This document shows positions 10,201 through 18,915 of a DNA stretch of 64,000 nucleotides, one piece after another. The translations under genes and the position numbers were made by a program. The notes beneath the pieces were generated by a model. It had not been told where the DNA came from, did no database searches, and saw only the letters and a program-made list of their open reading frames with translations. Within the stretch, counting starts at the first letter, position 1, and every line of letters starts with the position of its first letter. The stretch is from Ignavibacteriota bacterium. GTDB lineage: Bacteria > Bacteroidota > Ignavibacteria > Ignavibacteriales > Melioribacteraceae. Location: positions 186,001 through 250,000 of the forward strand of contig JABFGH010000003.1 in assembly GCA_013112585.1 (NCBI GenBank), written 5' to 3'.

Positions 10201-10563
10201 ATGAATAAATATGAATTAGAAGAGCGATTGATTGAATTTTCAGTTTTGATAATTGAAATAGTAAATGAAATGCCAAATACAAAAGCTGGTAATCATTTAT
10301 CCGGTCAACTGGTTCGTTCAGGCACTTCATCTGCTTTAAATTATGGAGAGGCTCAAAGTGGCGAATCAAGGAAAGATTTTATTCACAAGATCAAAGTTAT
10401 GCTTAAAGAATTAAGAGAAACTTTCGTTTGTTTGAAGATTATTGACCGAACAAAACTATATAAAACGGTAGAGAAAATAAAATCAGCACTTAAAGAGAAT
10501 GATGAACTGATTTCTATATTTGTAAAAAGTGCTGAAACTGCACAAAAGAATTTGAGTAAGTGA
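10201..10563 (+). CDS. Four-helix-bundle protein (IVP / S23 family)
   Basis: The protein has 120 residues and the pattern of the family first found as proteins encoded within 23S rRNA intervening sequences: GNHLSGQLVRSGTS, NYGEAQSGESRKDF and MLKELRET. The Avd accessory proteins of diversity-generating retroelements share this fold. The function of the free-standing members is not established. It lies between the RsbW-type kinase and the next phosphatase gene, and is enclosed by a long interrupted inverted repeat (10151-10190 and 10571-10634). That arrangement suggests an inserted unit rather than a signalling gene. No reverse transcriptase or variable-repeat pair was seen nearby, so a diversity-generating retroelement is unlikely here. 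Confidence 0.9.
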   Translation: MNKYELEERLIEFSVLIIEIVNEMPNTKAGNHLSGQLVRSGTSSALNYGEAQSGESRKDFIHKIKVMLKELRETFVCLKIIDRTKLYKTVEKIKSALKENDELISIFVKSAETAQKNLSK

Positions 10564-10570
10564 AATAATA

Positions 10571-10634
10571 AATAAATCAAAAATCGCTAATCGTTAATCC
10601 CTGCCTACCGGCAGGCAGGCTTGTTCTGAGATCA
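10571..10634 (+). repeat. Right inverted-repeat arm with internal GC-rich palindrome
   Basis: Read as its reverse complement, this arm matches the left arm at 10151-10190. It includes AATCAAAAATCG and TCGTTAATCC, then the palindrome CCTGCC-TACC-GGCAGG at 10600-10615 with an extra CAGG, then CTTGTTCT at 10620-10627. The palindrome is absent from the left arm, so it would bulge out as its own hairpin on a long stem. Confidence 0.8.
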
Positions 10635-10717
10635 ATTGAATTCTATTTTGGTTATTACTTACAAAACTATTACTCATGTAATTAACTTATTAAATAATTA
10701 AACCAAGTATTTAATAA

Positions 10718-12400
10718 ATGCTTTTAACAGATCACAACTCGGTACAGCGCAATCTTTCAGCATTAGTAGATTTTAGTAATCTCATTAATTCCACTTTGGA
10801 TATTGAGTTTACGCTAAATAATTTACTGCTGACATGTTTTGGTAAGTTCCATACCACAAAGGGTTTGGTAGCACTTACCGATGGTAATAATGAATTGAAA
10901 GTTATCGCTTCAAAAGGATTTTCTGATAAAGTAAAAAACAGTTTCCCGAAAGTTAATGCTGCGGAAATTGAAAATTGCAAAGAACTGAAAAAATTTTTAG
11001 ATGAGTTTAATCTTCCAATCTGCCGTGAAATTAAGTCCTCGAACAAAACAATTGGGGTATTAATTTTAGGCGAGCGATTAGTAAACAGAAAATTTGATAA
11101 CGATGACAATGAATTTATAAACACCCTTTTAAGTATTGCCGCTACTGCAATTGATAATTCCATTGGAGTAAAAAAATTAAAAACTCTTAACCGTGAACTT
11201 GATTCAAAAGTAAATCAATTAAGCTCCTTATTTGATTTGAGCAAAGAATTTAGCGGTATTTTGGAAATTGAAATGGTGGGTAAACTTTTAGTTTATTCAA
11301 TCATTGGTCAAATGCTGGTTTCGAGGTATGCAGTGCTTACTTGTGATGAAAATAGCAATTGTACAATATTGGATTCAAAATTTGATTACAAACTTTTGGA
11401 TAAAGCACTTACGGAGTATTCGGCATCTCAATTAACAGAAGTAGTAAAAGGTAAAAAGCTGCAGGAGGATTTCCCATCATTTAGTAATTTAGGCGTAGAG
11501 TTATTAGTACCGATGATAATAAAGGGTAAATCTAAAGGGATTATCTTATTAGGTCCTCGTATCAGCCTTCAAACTTATTCCCGTTCCGATATAGAATTCG
11601 TTTCATCGGTTGGAAGTCTTGCAATAATTTCGATAGAAAATGCTAAATTATTTAAAGAAACTGTAGAAAAACAGCGGATGGAAAAAGACCTTGAACTTGC
11701 GAGAAACATTCAGCGGAACTTGCTGCCGAATAAAATACCAAAACTAAAATCATTTGAAATAGCCGCTTTCAATGAATCGGCAAGGCAGGTAGGCGGCGAT
11801 TATTATGATGTGATAAAATTAAATGATGGAAAAACTTTAGTAGCAATTGCTGATGTTTCCGGTAAAGGAGTTCAGGCAGCTTTAATGATGGCAAATTTAC
11901 AGGCTTTTTTAAAATCTATAAGTAAACAGAATATACCGCTGGATGAAGCCACCAATCTGATAAATGACCTTGTTTCTGAAAATACTGTGATGGGAAATTT
12001 TATTACCTTTTTTTGGGCAGTGCTTAATGAAAAAGAAAAAAAAGTCACTTTTGTTAATGCAGGTCACAATCCGCCGCTTTTAATAAGAAATGGTGAAATT
12101 AAAAAAATGAAAAAAGGGGGAATGATTTTAGGTGTAATGGAAACAACTATACCCTATGAAGCGACTAATATAATAGTAGAATCGGATGATACAATTATTT
12201 TGTTTACTGATGGAGTGACCGAAGCAATGAATAAATTAAATCAAGAATATACAGATGAACGATTTGAAGAACTTCTAAAAAGAAACTATTCAAAAAGTGC
12301 TGATGAACTTTTAAAAACAATTAGGCATGATGTATTAGAGTTTACACAAAATGCGGAGCAATCCGATGATCTTACAGCATTAGTAATTAAGGTATTATAG
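10718..12400 (+). CDS. Soluble GAF-GAF-SpoIIE (RsbU-type) phosphatase
   Basis: The protein has 560 residues and no membrane segments. Two GAF-like sensor domains lie at about 10-150 and 170-310, then a coiled linker containing LARNIQRNLLPNKIPK and a PP2C/SpoIIE domain (345-560). The metal-binding motifs GGDYYD (359-364), ADVSGKG, TDGVTE and SDDLT are complete. It probably dephosphorylates one of the two STAS proteins in response to a cytoplasmic ligand. The next phosphatase gene starts two bases after its stop, so the two are co-transcribed. The four-helix-bundle element separates it from the kinase gene upstream. Confidence 0.93.
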   Translation: MLLTDHNSVQRNLSALVDFSNLINSTLDIEFTLNNLLLTCFGKFHTTKGLVALTDGNNELKVIASKGFSDKVKNSFPKVNAAEIENCKELKKFLDEFNLPICREIKSSNKTIGVLILGERLVNRKFDNDDNEFINTLLSIAATAIDNSIGVKKLKTLNRELDSKVNQLSSLFDLSKEFSGILEIEMVGKLLVYSIIGQMLVSRYAVLTCDENSNCTILDSKFDYKLLDKALTEYSASQLTEVVKGKKLQEDFPSFSNLGVELLVPMIIKGKSKGIILLGPRISLQTYSRSDIEFVSSVGSLAIISIENAKLFKETVEKQRMEKDLELARNIQRNLLPNKIPKLKSFEIAAFNESARQVGGDYYDVIKLNDGKTLVAIADVSGKGVQAALMMANLQAFLKSISKQNIPLDEATNLINDLVSENTVMGNFITFFWAVLNEKEKKVTFVNAGHNPPLLIRNGEIKKMKKGGMILGVMETTIPYEATNIIVESDDTIILFTDGVTEAMNKLNQEYTDERFEELLKRNYSKSADELLKTIRHDVLEFTQNAEQSDDLTALVIKVL

Positions 12401-12402
12401 CT

Positions 12403-14976
12403 ATGACCATAATAGGAAACTTTCTTGCAAAAAGAAGGCAGAAATTAATTTTGCCTGTTACCTTATTACTGTTTCTGATAGGGCTTGTAAATTTATTTTT
12501 TGTTTTTATTATTACACCTCAATCTAATGATGAATGCTTGTGGGAAAATAAAAAAGTAGGCGGTGAAAAAAACGTTGTAGTTTTTGACTTTGTAAAATTT
12601 GAAGGAGTTGCCTGGGAAGCAGGAATTAGAGACGGTGATATTTTGTTGGAAATTAATGGTACTTCTTCTAAAAATACAATAATTTTTCAGGATGTACTAA
12701 ACCGGGTAGCTTGGGGTGATTCCGCCACTTACTTAGTAAGCAGAAACGGAAGTCCTTTTGAGACAAAGGTTGAGGTCAAAAAACTTTTTAATTTTGGTGC
12801 TATGGCAATGGTGTTCTTAGCGTTGGGCTGGCTTCTAGTAGGGTTTATTGTTATAAAAGCAAAGCCCGACGGCATTGCTCAAATACTATTTTACAGGGTT
12901 GGGGCAATGTTAATCCTTTATTCAACGTTCAGCCTTTTTGGGTCATTCCCAAATTATTTATCTAATCCTTTATTCAAATCACCATTTCTTTTAAGATTAT
13001 TTGATTATACCTATATGTTAGGCGGTGTATTCACTCCCTTTTTGTTAGTTCACTTTTTTTGGGAATTCCCTAAAAAAACAAAAATTATTCGAAAAAAATA
13101 TACTACAAAAGTATTATATGCCACCCCCGTAATTCTTTTCGTTTTATCTATTATATACAAGCATGTTTTCATTTATAACTCAGATTATAATCCATTATTT
13201 TACATAAATATTTACGCAGCTTTTCTTGGGGTTTTATTTTTTTGGGGACTTGCAACCGGGCTGGTTTCATTATTTATAAGTTATGTAAGATTAAAAACTC
13301 CGCGTGAAAGAACTCCAATATTTGTGATCTTAATAAGTTATTCGCTGGGAGTTTTAGGGTTACTTTATTCAAGCACACTGGCAAATGTATTTGCAGATAC
13401 TGTGTTTAATTCTCCCGAACATTTTATGCCGATAATTTTAATTGCAGTTTTACCGGTAGCGTTTGGTTACTCAATATTTCGTTATTCCTTAATGGACGTA
13501 AGCGATGTAGTGAAAAATGCAATTATGTACGGTACCGCTACTGTTACTGTTGCTGCAATTTATTTTCTAATAATTTATTTAATTGGTCAACGGTTAAGCA
13601 CTGTTATTGGTTCGGAGTATCAAGGAATTACTGCGGGAGTAATATTTATAGTTTTCGCAATAGTTTTCCAATCAACTAAAGATAGGTTTCAGGAAGTAAT
13701 AACAAGAAAATTTTATCCGGAGCAATTTGCTTATCAAAAAGTACTTGTAAAATTTAGTAATGATGTTGCTACTATTGTTGGTATTGATAATATATTAGAC
13801 TCTGCACAAGCTACTTTTGTTGAAGCTTTAAAGCTGGATAAATTTGCGATAGTACTTAAAGTTGATGACAACAGCAAATTTAAATTAGTTAGGGAAAAAG
13901 GTTTCACAACATCTGATTTAGCTATTTACAATAGCGGTAATCAAATTCAAAAATATATAATTCAGAGAAATAAATTACGTCAACTCCCTGTAATTGATCA
14001 TACAAGTTTTGAAGAAGTATTACCTGAAAGTGCAAACAATTTATTGAAGGAAGAAATATTTACAATTATTCCATTAATTATAAAATCCAAAGTTGTTGGT
14101 TTGCTGCTGTTCGGATTAAAATATTCAGGATCCAAATTTGCCGGCAGGGATTTAGAATTATTAGTTGCATCATCAAATCAGTTGGCAGCATCAATAGAAA
14201 ATGCACGTCTCTATAATTCCGAGGCGGAAAAATTAAAAATAGAAATTGATTTAGATAACGCAAGAAAAATTCAGGAAAAATTGCTGCCCGGATTTATACC
14301 TAAAGTTAGAGGATTAGATATTGCCGGTAAGATGATTCCCGCAATGCATATTGGCGGTGATTATTATGATTTAATAGCAGTTAGCGATACTAAACTTTTT
14401 GTTATTATCGGCGATGTTTCAGGTAAAGGCATGGCAGCTTCATTTTATATGACAAAGCTTCAAACAATGATGAGACTTCATTGTAGAGGAGGGGAGTCGC
14501 CTAAAGAAATTTTAATTAATGTTAATAAGGAGCTATATAATTCCATTGAGAGAAATTGGTTTATTACTGCCTCCGTTGCTCTGTTCGATACAGAAAAAAA
14601 ATCATTGTGCTATTGCCGTGCCGGTCATACTCCCTTAATTATATTAAACGGTGAAGATAAAAAAGTAATTCAGCCGCAAGGAATAGGTCTCGGTTTGGAA
14701 AGCGGCGCCGTCTTTAATTCATCTCTCGAGGAGATTGAAATTCCGATTAATAATAATGATATGTATGTTTTGTTTTCCGACGGTGTAAATGAAACGATGA
14801 ATAAAAGTGATGAACTTTACGGTATGGAACGTTTTGAGGAGGTGCTGCTTAAAACATCTCAAATGAGAGCGGCATCGGCATTAACAAATGTGCTTAATTC
14901 CTTAGATAAATTTAGACTTGAACAACCGCACAATGATGATATAACTCTTGTAATAGTTAAGTATTGTGAGGAGTAA
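12403..14976 (+). CDS. PDZ-like, multi-pass membrane, GAF-SpoIIE phosphatase
   Basis: The protein has 857 residues and five recognisable parts. A membrane segment at about 15-38 precedes a PDZ-like domain at about 45-128 (GVAWEAGIRDGDILLEING) placed between the first and second membrane segments. A multi-pass region (about 130-420), a GAF-like domain (about 450-600) and a C-terminal PP2C/SpoIIE domain follow. The phosphatase motifs IGGDYYD, GDVSGKG, SDGVNE and HNDDIT are present; the usual TDGVTE reads SDGVNE, but the metal-binding Asp is kept. The PDZ part suggests sensing of a peptide or protein end outside the membrane. It is the last gene of this run. Confidence 0.92.
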   Translation: MTIIGNFLAKRRQKLILPVTLLLFLIGLVNLFFVFIITPQSNDECLWENKKVGGEKNVVVFDFVKFEGVAWEAGIRDGDILLEINGTSSKNTIIFQDVLNRVAWGDSATYLVSRNGSPFETKVEVKKLFNFGAMAMVFLALGWLLVGFIVIKAKPDGIAQILFYRVGAMLILYSTFSLFGSFPNYLSNPLFKSPFLLRLFDYTYMLGGVFTPFLLVHFFWEFPKKTKIIRKKYTTKVLYATPVILFVLSIIYKHVFIYNSDYNPLFYINIYAAFLGVLFFWGLATGLVSLFISYVRLKTPRERTPIFVILISYSLGVLGLLYSSTLANVFADTVFNSPEHFMPIILIAVLPVAFGYSIFRYSLMDVSDVVKNAIMYGTATVTVAAIYFLIIYLIGQRLSTVIGSEYQGITAGVIFIVFAIVFQSTKDRFQEVITRKFYPEQFAYQKVLVKFSNDVATIVGIDNILDSAQATFVEALKLDKFAIVLKVDDNSKFKLVREKGFTTSDLAIYNSGNQIQKYIIQRNKLRQLPVIDHTSFEEVLPESANNLLKEEIFTIIPLIIKSKVVGLLLFGLKYSGSKFAGRDLELLVASSNQLAASIENARLYNSEAEKLKIEIDLDNARKIQEKLLPGFIPKVRGLDIAGKMIPAMHIGGDYYDLIAVSDTKLFVIIGDVSGKGMAASFYMTKLQTMMRLHCRGGESPKEILINVNKELYNSIERNWFITASVALFDTEKKSLCYCRAGHTPLIILNGEDKKVIQPQGIGLGLESGAVFNSSLEEIEIPINNNDMYVLFSDGVNETMNKSDELYGMERFEEVLLKTSQMRAASALTNVLNSLDKFRLEQPHNDDITLVIVKYCEE

Positions 14977-15051
14977 TAAGAATATATATTATTGAATAAA
15001 GTAAATCATCTGTTATGGAAAAATAAAAATAATGCACACAATTTTACTGGT

Positions 15052-17613
15052 TTAGTTACTTCCTTTCCTTGCGTTTTCTTTTCGAGTCAGCAATTGCAAG
15101 TTCTCAACCTTTGTAAGTCCACCGTTGCTTCTTGATACTATATGATCAATCTGAAAATTAAGTTTGTTTTTACTTTTATATCTTTTAGTCGCACTAAAAT
15201 AAAATCCATCTTCATCTTTATATTTTTCATAAACTGAATCGCTTAACCATTTCCAGTATTGAGGGTTAATTTCTCTTATTTCCTGCATCGACATATTTTC
15301 TAGTTTACGAAGTTCTTTCTCATCTTCCGGAACAACAGATGGTCGTTTATACAAGTCTGGGTTAATCAACTTACGAATTGCTAAATCTATTTCATTTAGA
15401 AAATACTTTTTATTATAACCAAAAAATGCCTTCCACTCGATCACATTGCTTTCCCAGAGTTTATTCTTATAATTTGCCTCATCTTTTCGTCCAAAATTTT
15501 TATTTAATATTTCTTCTGATACTTTTACAAGATCATATTTCTTTCTTTCCTTCAGTTCAATGAATTTCGGCTCAATATCTTTTTGCGCAAAGTATTGTAG
15601 AATGTCCTTAATATCTTGTCTGCTGTAACCTGGATATTTCACACAACCAAAGAAAAATTCATTATCAATTTCCTCGCTAAGATAATTAAGCTCAGCCTCT
15701 GATAAATTGTCAATCTCAGTTAGTTTATGTTTTTCAAAAAAGAAAGGTAATGCGTTTACGAAGTCTAAATATGATTGCTTGAGGTTGTCATAAATTAAAA
15801 TTTCGCAATTTTTTTCAACTTCGATCTCATTTGGAGATTTATTTAATATCGAGAAGTGATAAAGACCAAGTGGGATACGCTCAATGAAGGTTAATCTTTC
15901 TAGTTCATCCTTTGTGGCTTTATCAATTGTTTTATTTGAAAGTATCGCAAATTCCTGAATCTTACTAATAGCAACGAGTCTGATAATATGTTTTTTATGT
16001 TCATAATCTTTGTCAGGGAAATCGATTTTTTCTTGGATTATTAATTTTTCAGGATTAACCCAGTTTACTTTATCTTTCCAATCATCAATAAAACTTACAA
16101 TGAATGCTTCTTTAGTCCCGCCGGCTTTTTCACCTCGCAGTCCTCTCCCAATCATTTGCGTCATCAGTATTGTGGAAATAGTTGGACGAGCAAGAAAAAT
16201 TGATTGAACATTCGGTAAATCCATGCCTTCGGTAAGAATGTTGACACTAATTAGCACGTCAAAATCACCTTTCCGAAACTTGTCAATTTTAATTTTATTT
16301 TCCCTGCTCGAAATTGTTACACCAGTTGCTTCATCTCTAACATCTGATAAAATATATTCTGATTTTATTCCTGAATTATCAAAAAGTTTCTGAAGGGCAA
16401 ATGCGTTATCTCGGTTTAGGGCAAATACAATTGTTTGTTTGTATTTGCTTTTAAATTTCTTATACCTATTAACAATAGTACTATTCCTATTAGCATTTTT
16501 TGCTATTGTCTTTGCTGTTGATTTTCCTATTGAACTAATGTCAAAATATTTAATATTGTTAAGTTGTTCCTCGGTTAAATCTTTAGTTATATCATAGTCA
16601 GTATTTATTTCTTCAAAAATTGGTTCGGATAAAATTCCTCTACTAATAAGGGTTCTTAAATCAACTTTATAAATAATATCATCGGGAAAAACTTTTGCAA
16701 GAAGTCCCTTTTCAAATTTAGATGTCCTGTAAGGAGTTGCGGTTAATCCAAGCATCTTAAATTGCTCAACCTTTTCTTTTAAATTATTAATAAGTTTTCT
16801 GTAAGTTTTCGCTGTTGCATGATGAGCTTCATCAACAATCAAAAATATTTCATCACTTCCTTTGAGCCAGTTTTTATATAAATAATTAAATCCTGAATTA
16901 AGACTGTCCTTACTCGAAATAATAATATCATCTGTTGATTTAATATTTACAGGCTTATCATGGATTCCTGAAATTATCCGGTAATTAAATGATTTTTTAC
17001 TGCCAAATATATCACTATACGCAAGTCTTTCATGAAAAGTAGCTTTTGCCTGATTTAATAATTCATGCCTGTGAGCAATCCAAAGTATTTTTTTATTTTT
17101 ATCCAAAAAGTTTTTTGCGAGCCAGTGAGCAGCTGTTAAAGTTTTTCCCCCACCCGTTGGTAATACAAGTAGTCCTTCAAAGGGATTTTTATGATTATTA
17201 ATAATTTTATTTTGCAGACTGTCAATTGCGTCTTCCTGGTGTTTGTAAAGTTTTAGTCCACTCTCTTGAGCTGCTATTTTAATTGTACCTGCGTTTTGAT
17301 GTCTTACTCTTTTTTTCCCTTCATTAGTAAATTTATTATTGGTTTTAACTTTACCATCCAACTTAAAAGTAATTCTATCTTCTCGTGTAAAATCCTTGAT
17401 AGAGTTTTTCTTTTCTCTACCAGCCCATAAAGTAATGTTGTGTTTTTTCAGTTGGTAATCTACTTTATTTAATACCTTAAAATTTCTTTTATAATACATC
17501 CCAAACCATTTAAGAAAGCTTTCATAGTGTCGATAAATTAATCCTCTATCACTTCTATTAATAGGTTCAAAAATTCTCTTGTCACATATCTGCTTAATTT
17601 CTTTGAGTTCCAT
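15052..17613 (-). CDS. SF2 DEAH-box helicase fused to C-terminal HNH endonuclease
   Basis: The protein has 853 residues. A roughly 115-residue N-terminal region of unknown fold precedes an SF2 helicase core of the type III restriction (ResIII) kind. Its motifs are YKHQEDAI, Walker A LPTGGGKT (151-158), DEAH (261-264), LTATPYR (289-295), TEGMDLP and QMIGRGLRG. A long middle region has no recognisable domain. The C-terminus is an HNH nuclease (IDHIVSRSNGG, Asp823-His824, Asn838, Asn847). ATP-driven DNA translocation or unwinding coupled to cleavage is inferred from the fusion. No methyltransferase or specificity gene is adjacent, so it is not a standard restriction system. It appears monocistronic, isolated from secF by the terminator at 17701-17730. 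Confidence 0.9.
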   Translation of the reverse strand: MELKEIKQICDKRIFEPINRSDRGLIYRHYESFLKWFGMYYKRNFKVLNKVDYQLKKHNITLWAGREKKNSIKDFTREDRITFKLDGKVKTNNKFTNEGKKRVRHQNAGTIKIAAQESGLKLYKHQEDAIDSLQNKIINNHKNPFEGLLVLPTGGGKTLTAAHWLAKNFLDKNKKILWIAHRHELLNQAKATFHERLAYSDIFGSKKSFNYRIISGIHDKPVNIKSTDDIIISSKDSLNSGFNYLYKNWLKGSDEIFLIVDEAHHATAKTYRKLINNLKEKVEQFKMLGLTATPYRTSKFEKGLLAKVFPDDIIYKVDLRTLISRGILSEPIFEEINTDYDITKDLTEEQLNNIKYFDISSIGKSTAKTIAKNANRNSTIVNRYKKFKSKYKQTIVFALNRDNAFALQKLFDNSGIKSEYILSDVRDEATGVTISSRENKIKIDKFRKGDFDVLISVNILTEGMDLPNVQSIFLARPTISTILMTQMIGRGLRGEKAGGTKEAFIVSFIDDWKDKVNWVNPEKLIIQEKIDFPDKDYEHKKHIIRLVAISKIQEFAILSNKTIDKATKDELERLTFIERIPLGLYHFSILNKSPNEIEVEKNCEILIYDNLKQSYLDFVNALPFFFEKHKLTEIDNLSEAELNYLSEEIDNEFFFGCVKYPGYSRQDIKDILQYFAQKDIEPKFIELKERKKYDLVKVSEEILNKNFGRKDEANYKNKLWESNVIEWKAFFGYNKKYFLNEIDLAIRKLINPDLYKRPSVVPEDEKELRKLENMSMQEIREINPQYWKWLSDSVYEKYKDEDGFYFSATKRYKSKNKLNFQIDHIVSRSNGGLTKVENLQLLTRKENARKGSN

Positions 17614-17700
17614 ATTTTATCTATTGGTTGTGAATTTATTATGATAATTCTAAAGTACCCTTTACTTAAGTATCAAAATATAAATGAATTTAAAGCAAAA

Positions 17701-17730
17701 AAAAACCGGTGAACATTTCACCGGTTTTTT
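17701..17730 (-). terminator. Rho-independent terminator after secDF
   Basis: The perfect inverted repeat AAAAACCGGTGAA / TTCACCGGTTTTT has a 3-base loop and T-tracts on both strands. On the minus strand it closes the secD-secF transcript and separates it from the helicase gene. Confidence 0.9.
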
Positions 17731-17752
17731 CAATTCAAAATATTAAAATTTA

Positions 17753-18892
17753 TTAAAACTGAATCTTCTTTTTACTTTTCATGGCATATTCATAAACAAA
17801 ATTACTTGCTACAAATATTGAAGAGTAAGTACCTATAATAATACCGAAGAACATTGTGAATGCAAATCCTCTTAGCACTTCGCCGCCGAAGAATAAAAGA
17901 ATAGTAACAACAAATAGTGTTGTTAAACTTGTTACAAGAGTTCTTCTAATAGTAAGATTTATTCCTCTATTAATGTTTTGCTCAAGTGCAGCGGTTTTAT
18001 GAATTTTTAGGTTTTCCCTAACTCTATCAAACACAACAACAGAGTCGTTAATAGAATAACCGATTAAGGTTAGAAAAGCAGCAACAATGCTGACTGATAT
18101 TTCTAAATTTAAACCGGGTATCACATCATAAAGCAGGGAGAAAATACCGAGAGTAATAATAACATCGTGGAATAGGGCTGCAACAGCGCCTACGGCAAAT
18201 GCAAACTTAAATCTGAAACCAATGTATATCAAGATTACCAGAAGTGCTAAAAGTATAGATATAATAGCATCAAATTTCAGTTCATCGCCAATTTTCGGTC
18301 CCACTAAAGTTTCGCTCGAAACCGAAAATTTGTTATCTGCATGTTTTTCTCTAAGTGTTTCTTGTATCCAATCAGATATGGTTACTCGAACAACTAAGTC
18401 AACGTTATTGGCTTCTTGTGAAGCTAAGCTTGACTGAAAGCCATGCCTAAGCAATTTTGCAGAAACATTTTTTGCAGTTTCAGGATCAGGTAATCTTAAA
18501 GTTACATGATCTCTGCTGGAATCAGTTACGGAATATTGTATGCCTTCAAAACTTGCATCAATAAAGTTTGTTATCGATGCTACAATTCTAGGAAAAATTT
18601 CAGGTGGAATGTTCTGTAATTCTGTTCTAACTAAAACACCTTGTTCGCCGCCGAATGTTTTAACCTCAACATTACCAATGCCTATGTTGCTTAAATCTTC
18701 TCTGATATCAGTAATATCGATAGGGTTCTCAAATTCTAAGGTTATCTCGGAACCACCCTTAAAGTCGATACCTAATTCTAATCCGCGTAATACTAAACTT
18801 CCAATTCCTAAAATCAATAAAACAGAAGAAACTATATATGCAATTTTTCTGTTTTTTATAAAATCAATATTTAAGTTATCAATGATTTGCAT
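17753..18892 (-). CDS. secF: Protein translocase subunit SecF
   Basis: SecF works with SecD to pull exported proteins across the cytoplasmic membrane using the proton or sodium gradient. The 379-residue protein has an N-terminal membrane segment, GLELGIDFKGGSEI at its start, a periplasmic domain, and five more membrane segments with GYSINDSVVVFDRVREN, the SecF signature. The start is preceded by GGAG. It lies 23 bases downstream of secD on the same strand. Confidence 0.97.
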   Translation of the reverse strand: MQIIDNLNIDFIKNRKIAYIVSSVLLILGIGSLVLRGLELGIDFKGGSEITLEFENPIDITDIREDLSNIGIGNVEVKTFGGEQGVLVRTELQNIPPEIFPRIVASITNFIDASFEGIQYSVTDSSRDHVTLRLPDPETAKNVSAKLLRHGFQSSLASQEANNVDLVVRVTISDWIQETLREKHADNKFSVSSETLVGPKIGDELKFDAIISILLALLVILIYIGFRFKFAFAVGAVAALFHDVIITLGIFSLLYDVIPGLNLEISVSIVAAFLTLIGYSINDSVVVFDRVRENLKIHKTAALEQNINRGINLTIRRTLVTSLTTLFVVTILLFFGGEVLRGFAFTMFFGIIIGTYSSIFVASNFVYEYAMKSKKKIQF

Positions 18893-18915
18893 TTATTAAA
18901 AATCTCCTTTAACAA

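Noticed and set aside
10201-10563. The four-helix-bundle gene as the Avd protein of a diversity-generating retroelement
   Set aside because: No reverse transcriptase gene and no template/variable repeat pair were seen in the surrounding 10 kb.
15052-17613. The helicase-HNH gene as part of a type III restriction-modification system
   Set aside because: No methyltransferase gene is adjacent, and the nuclease is HNH rather than the PD-(D/E)XK type of type III Res subunits.
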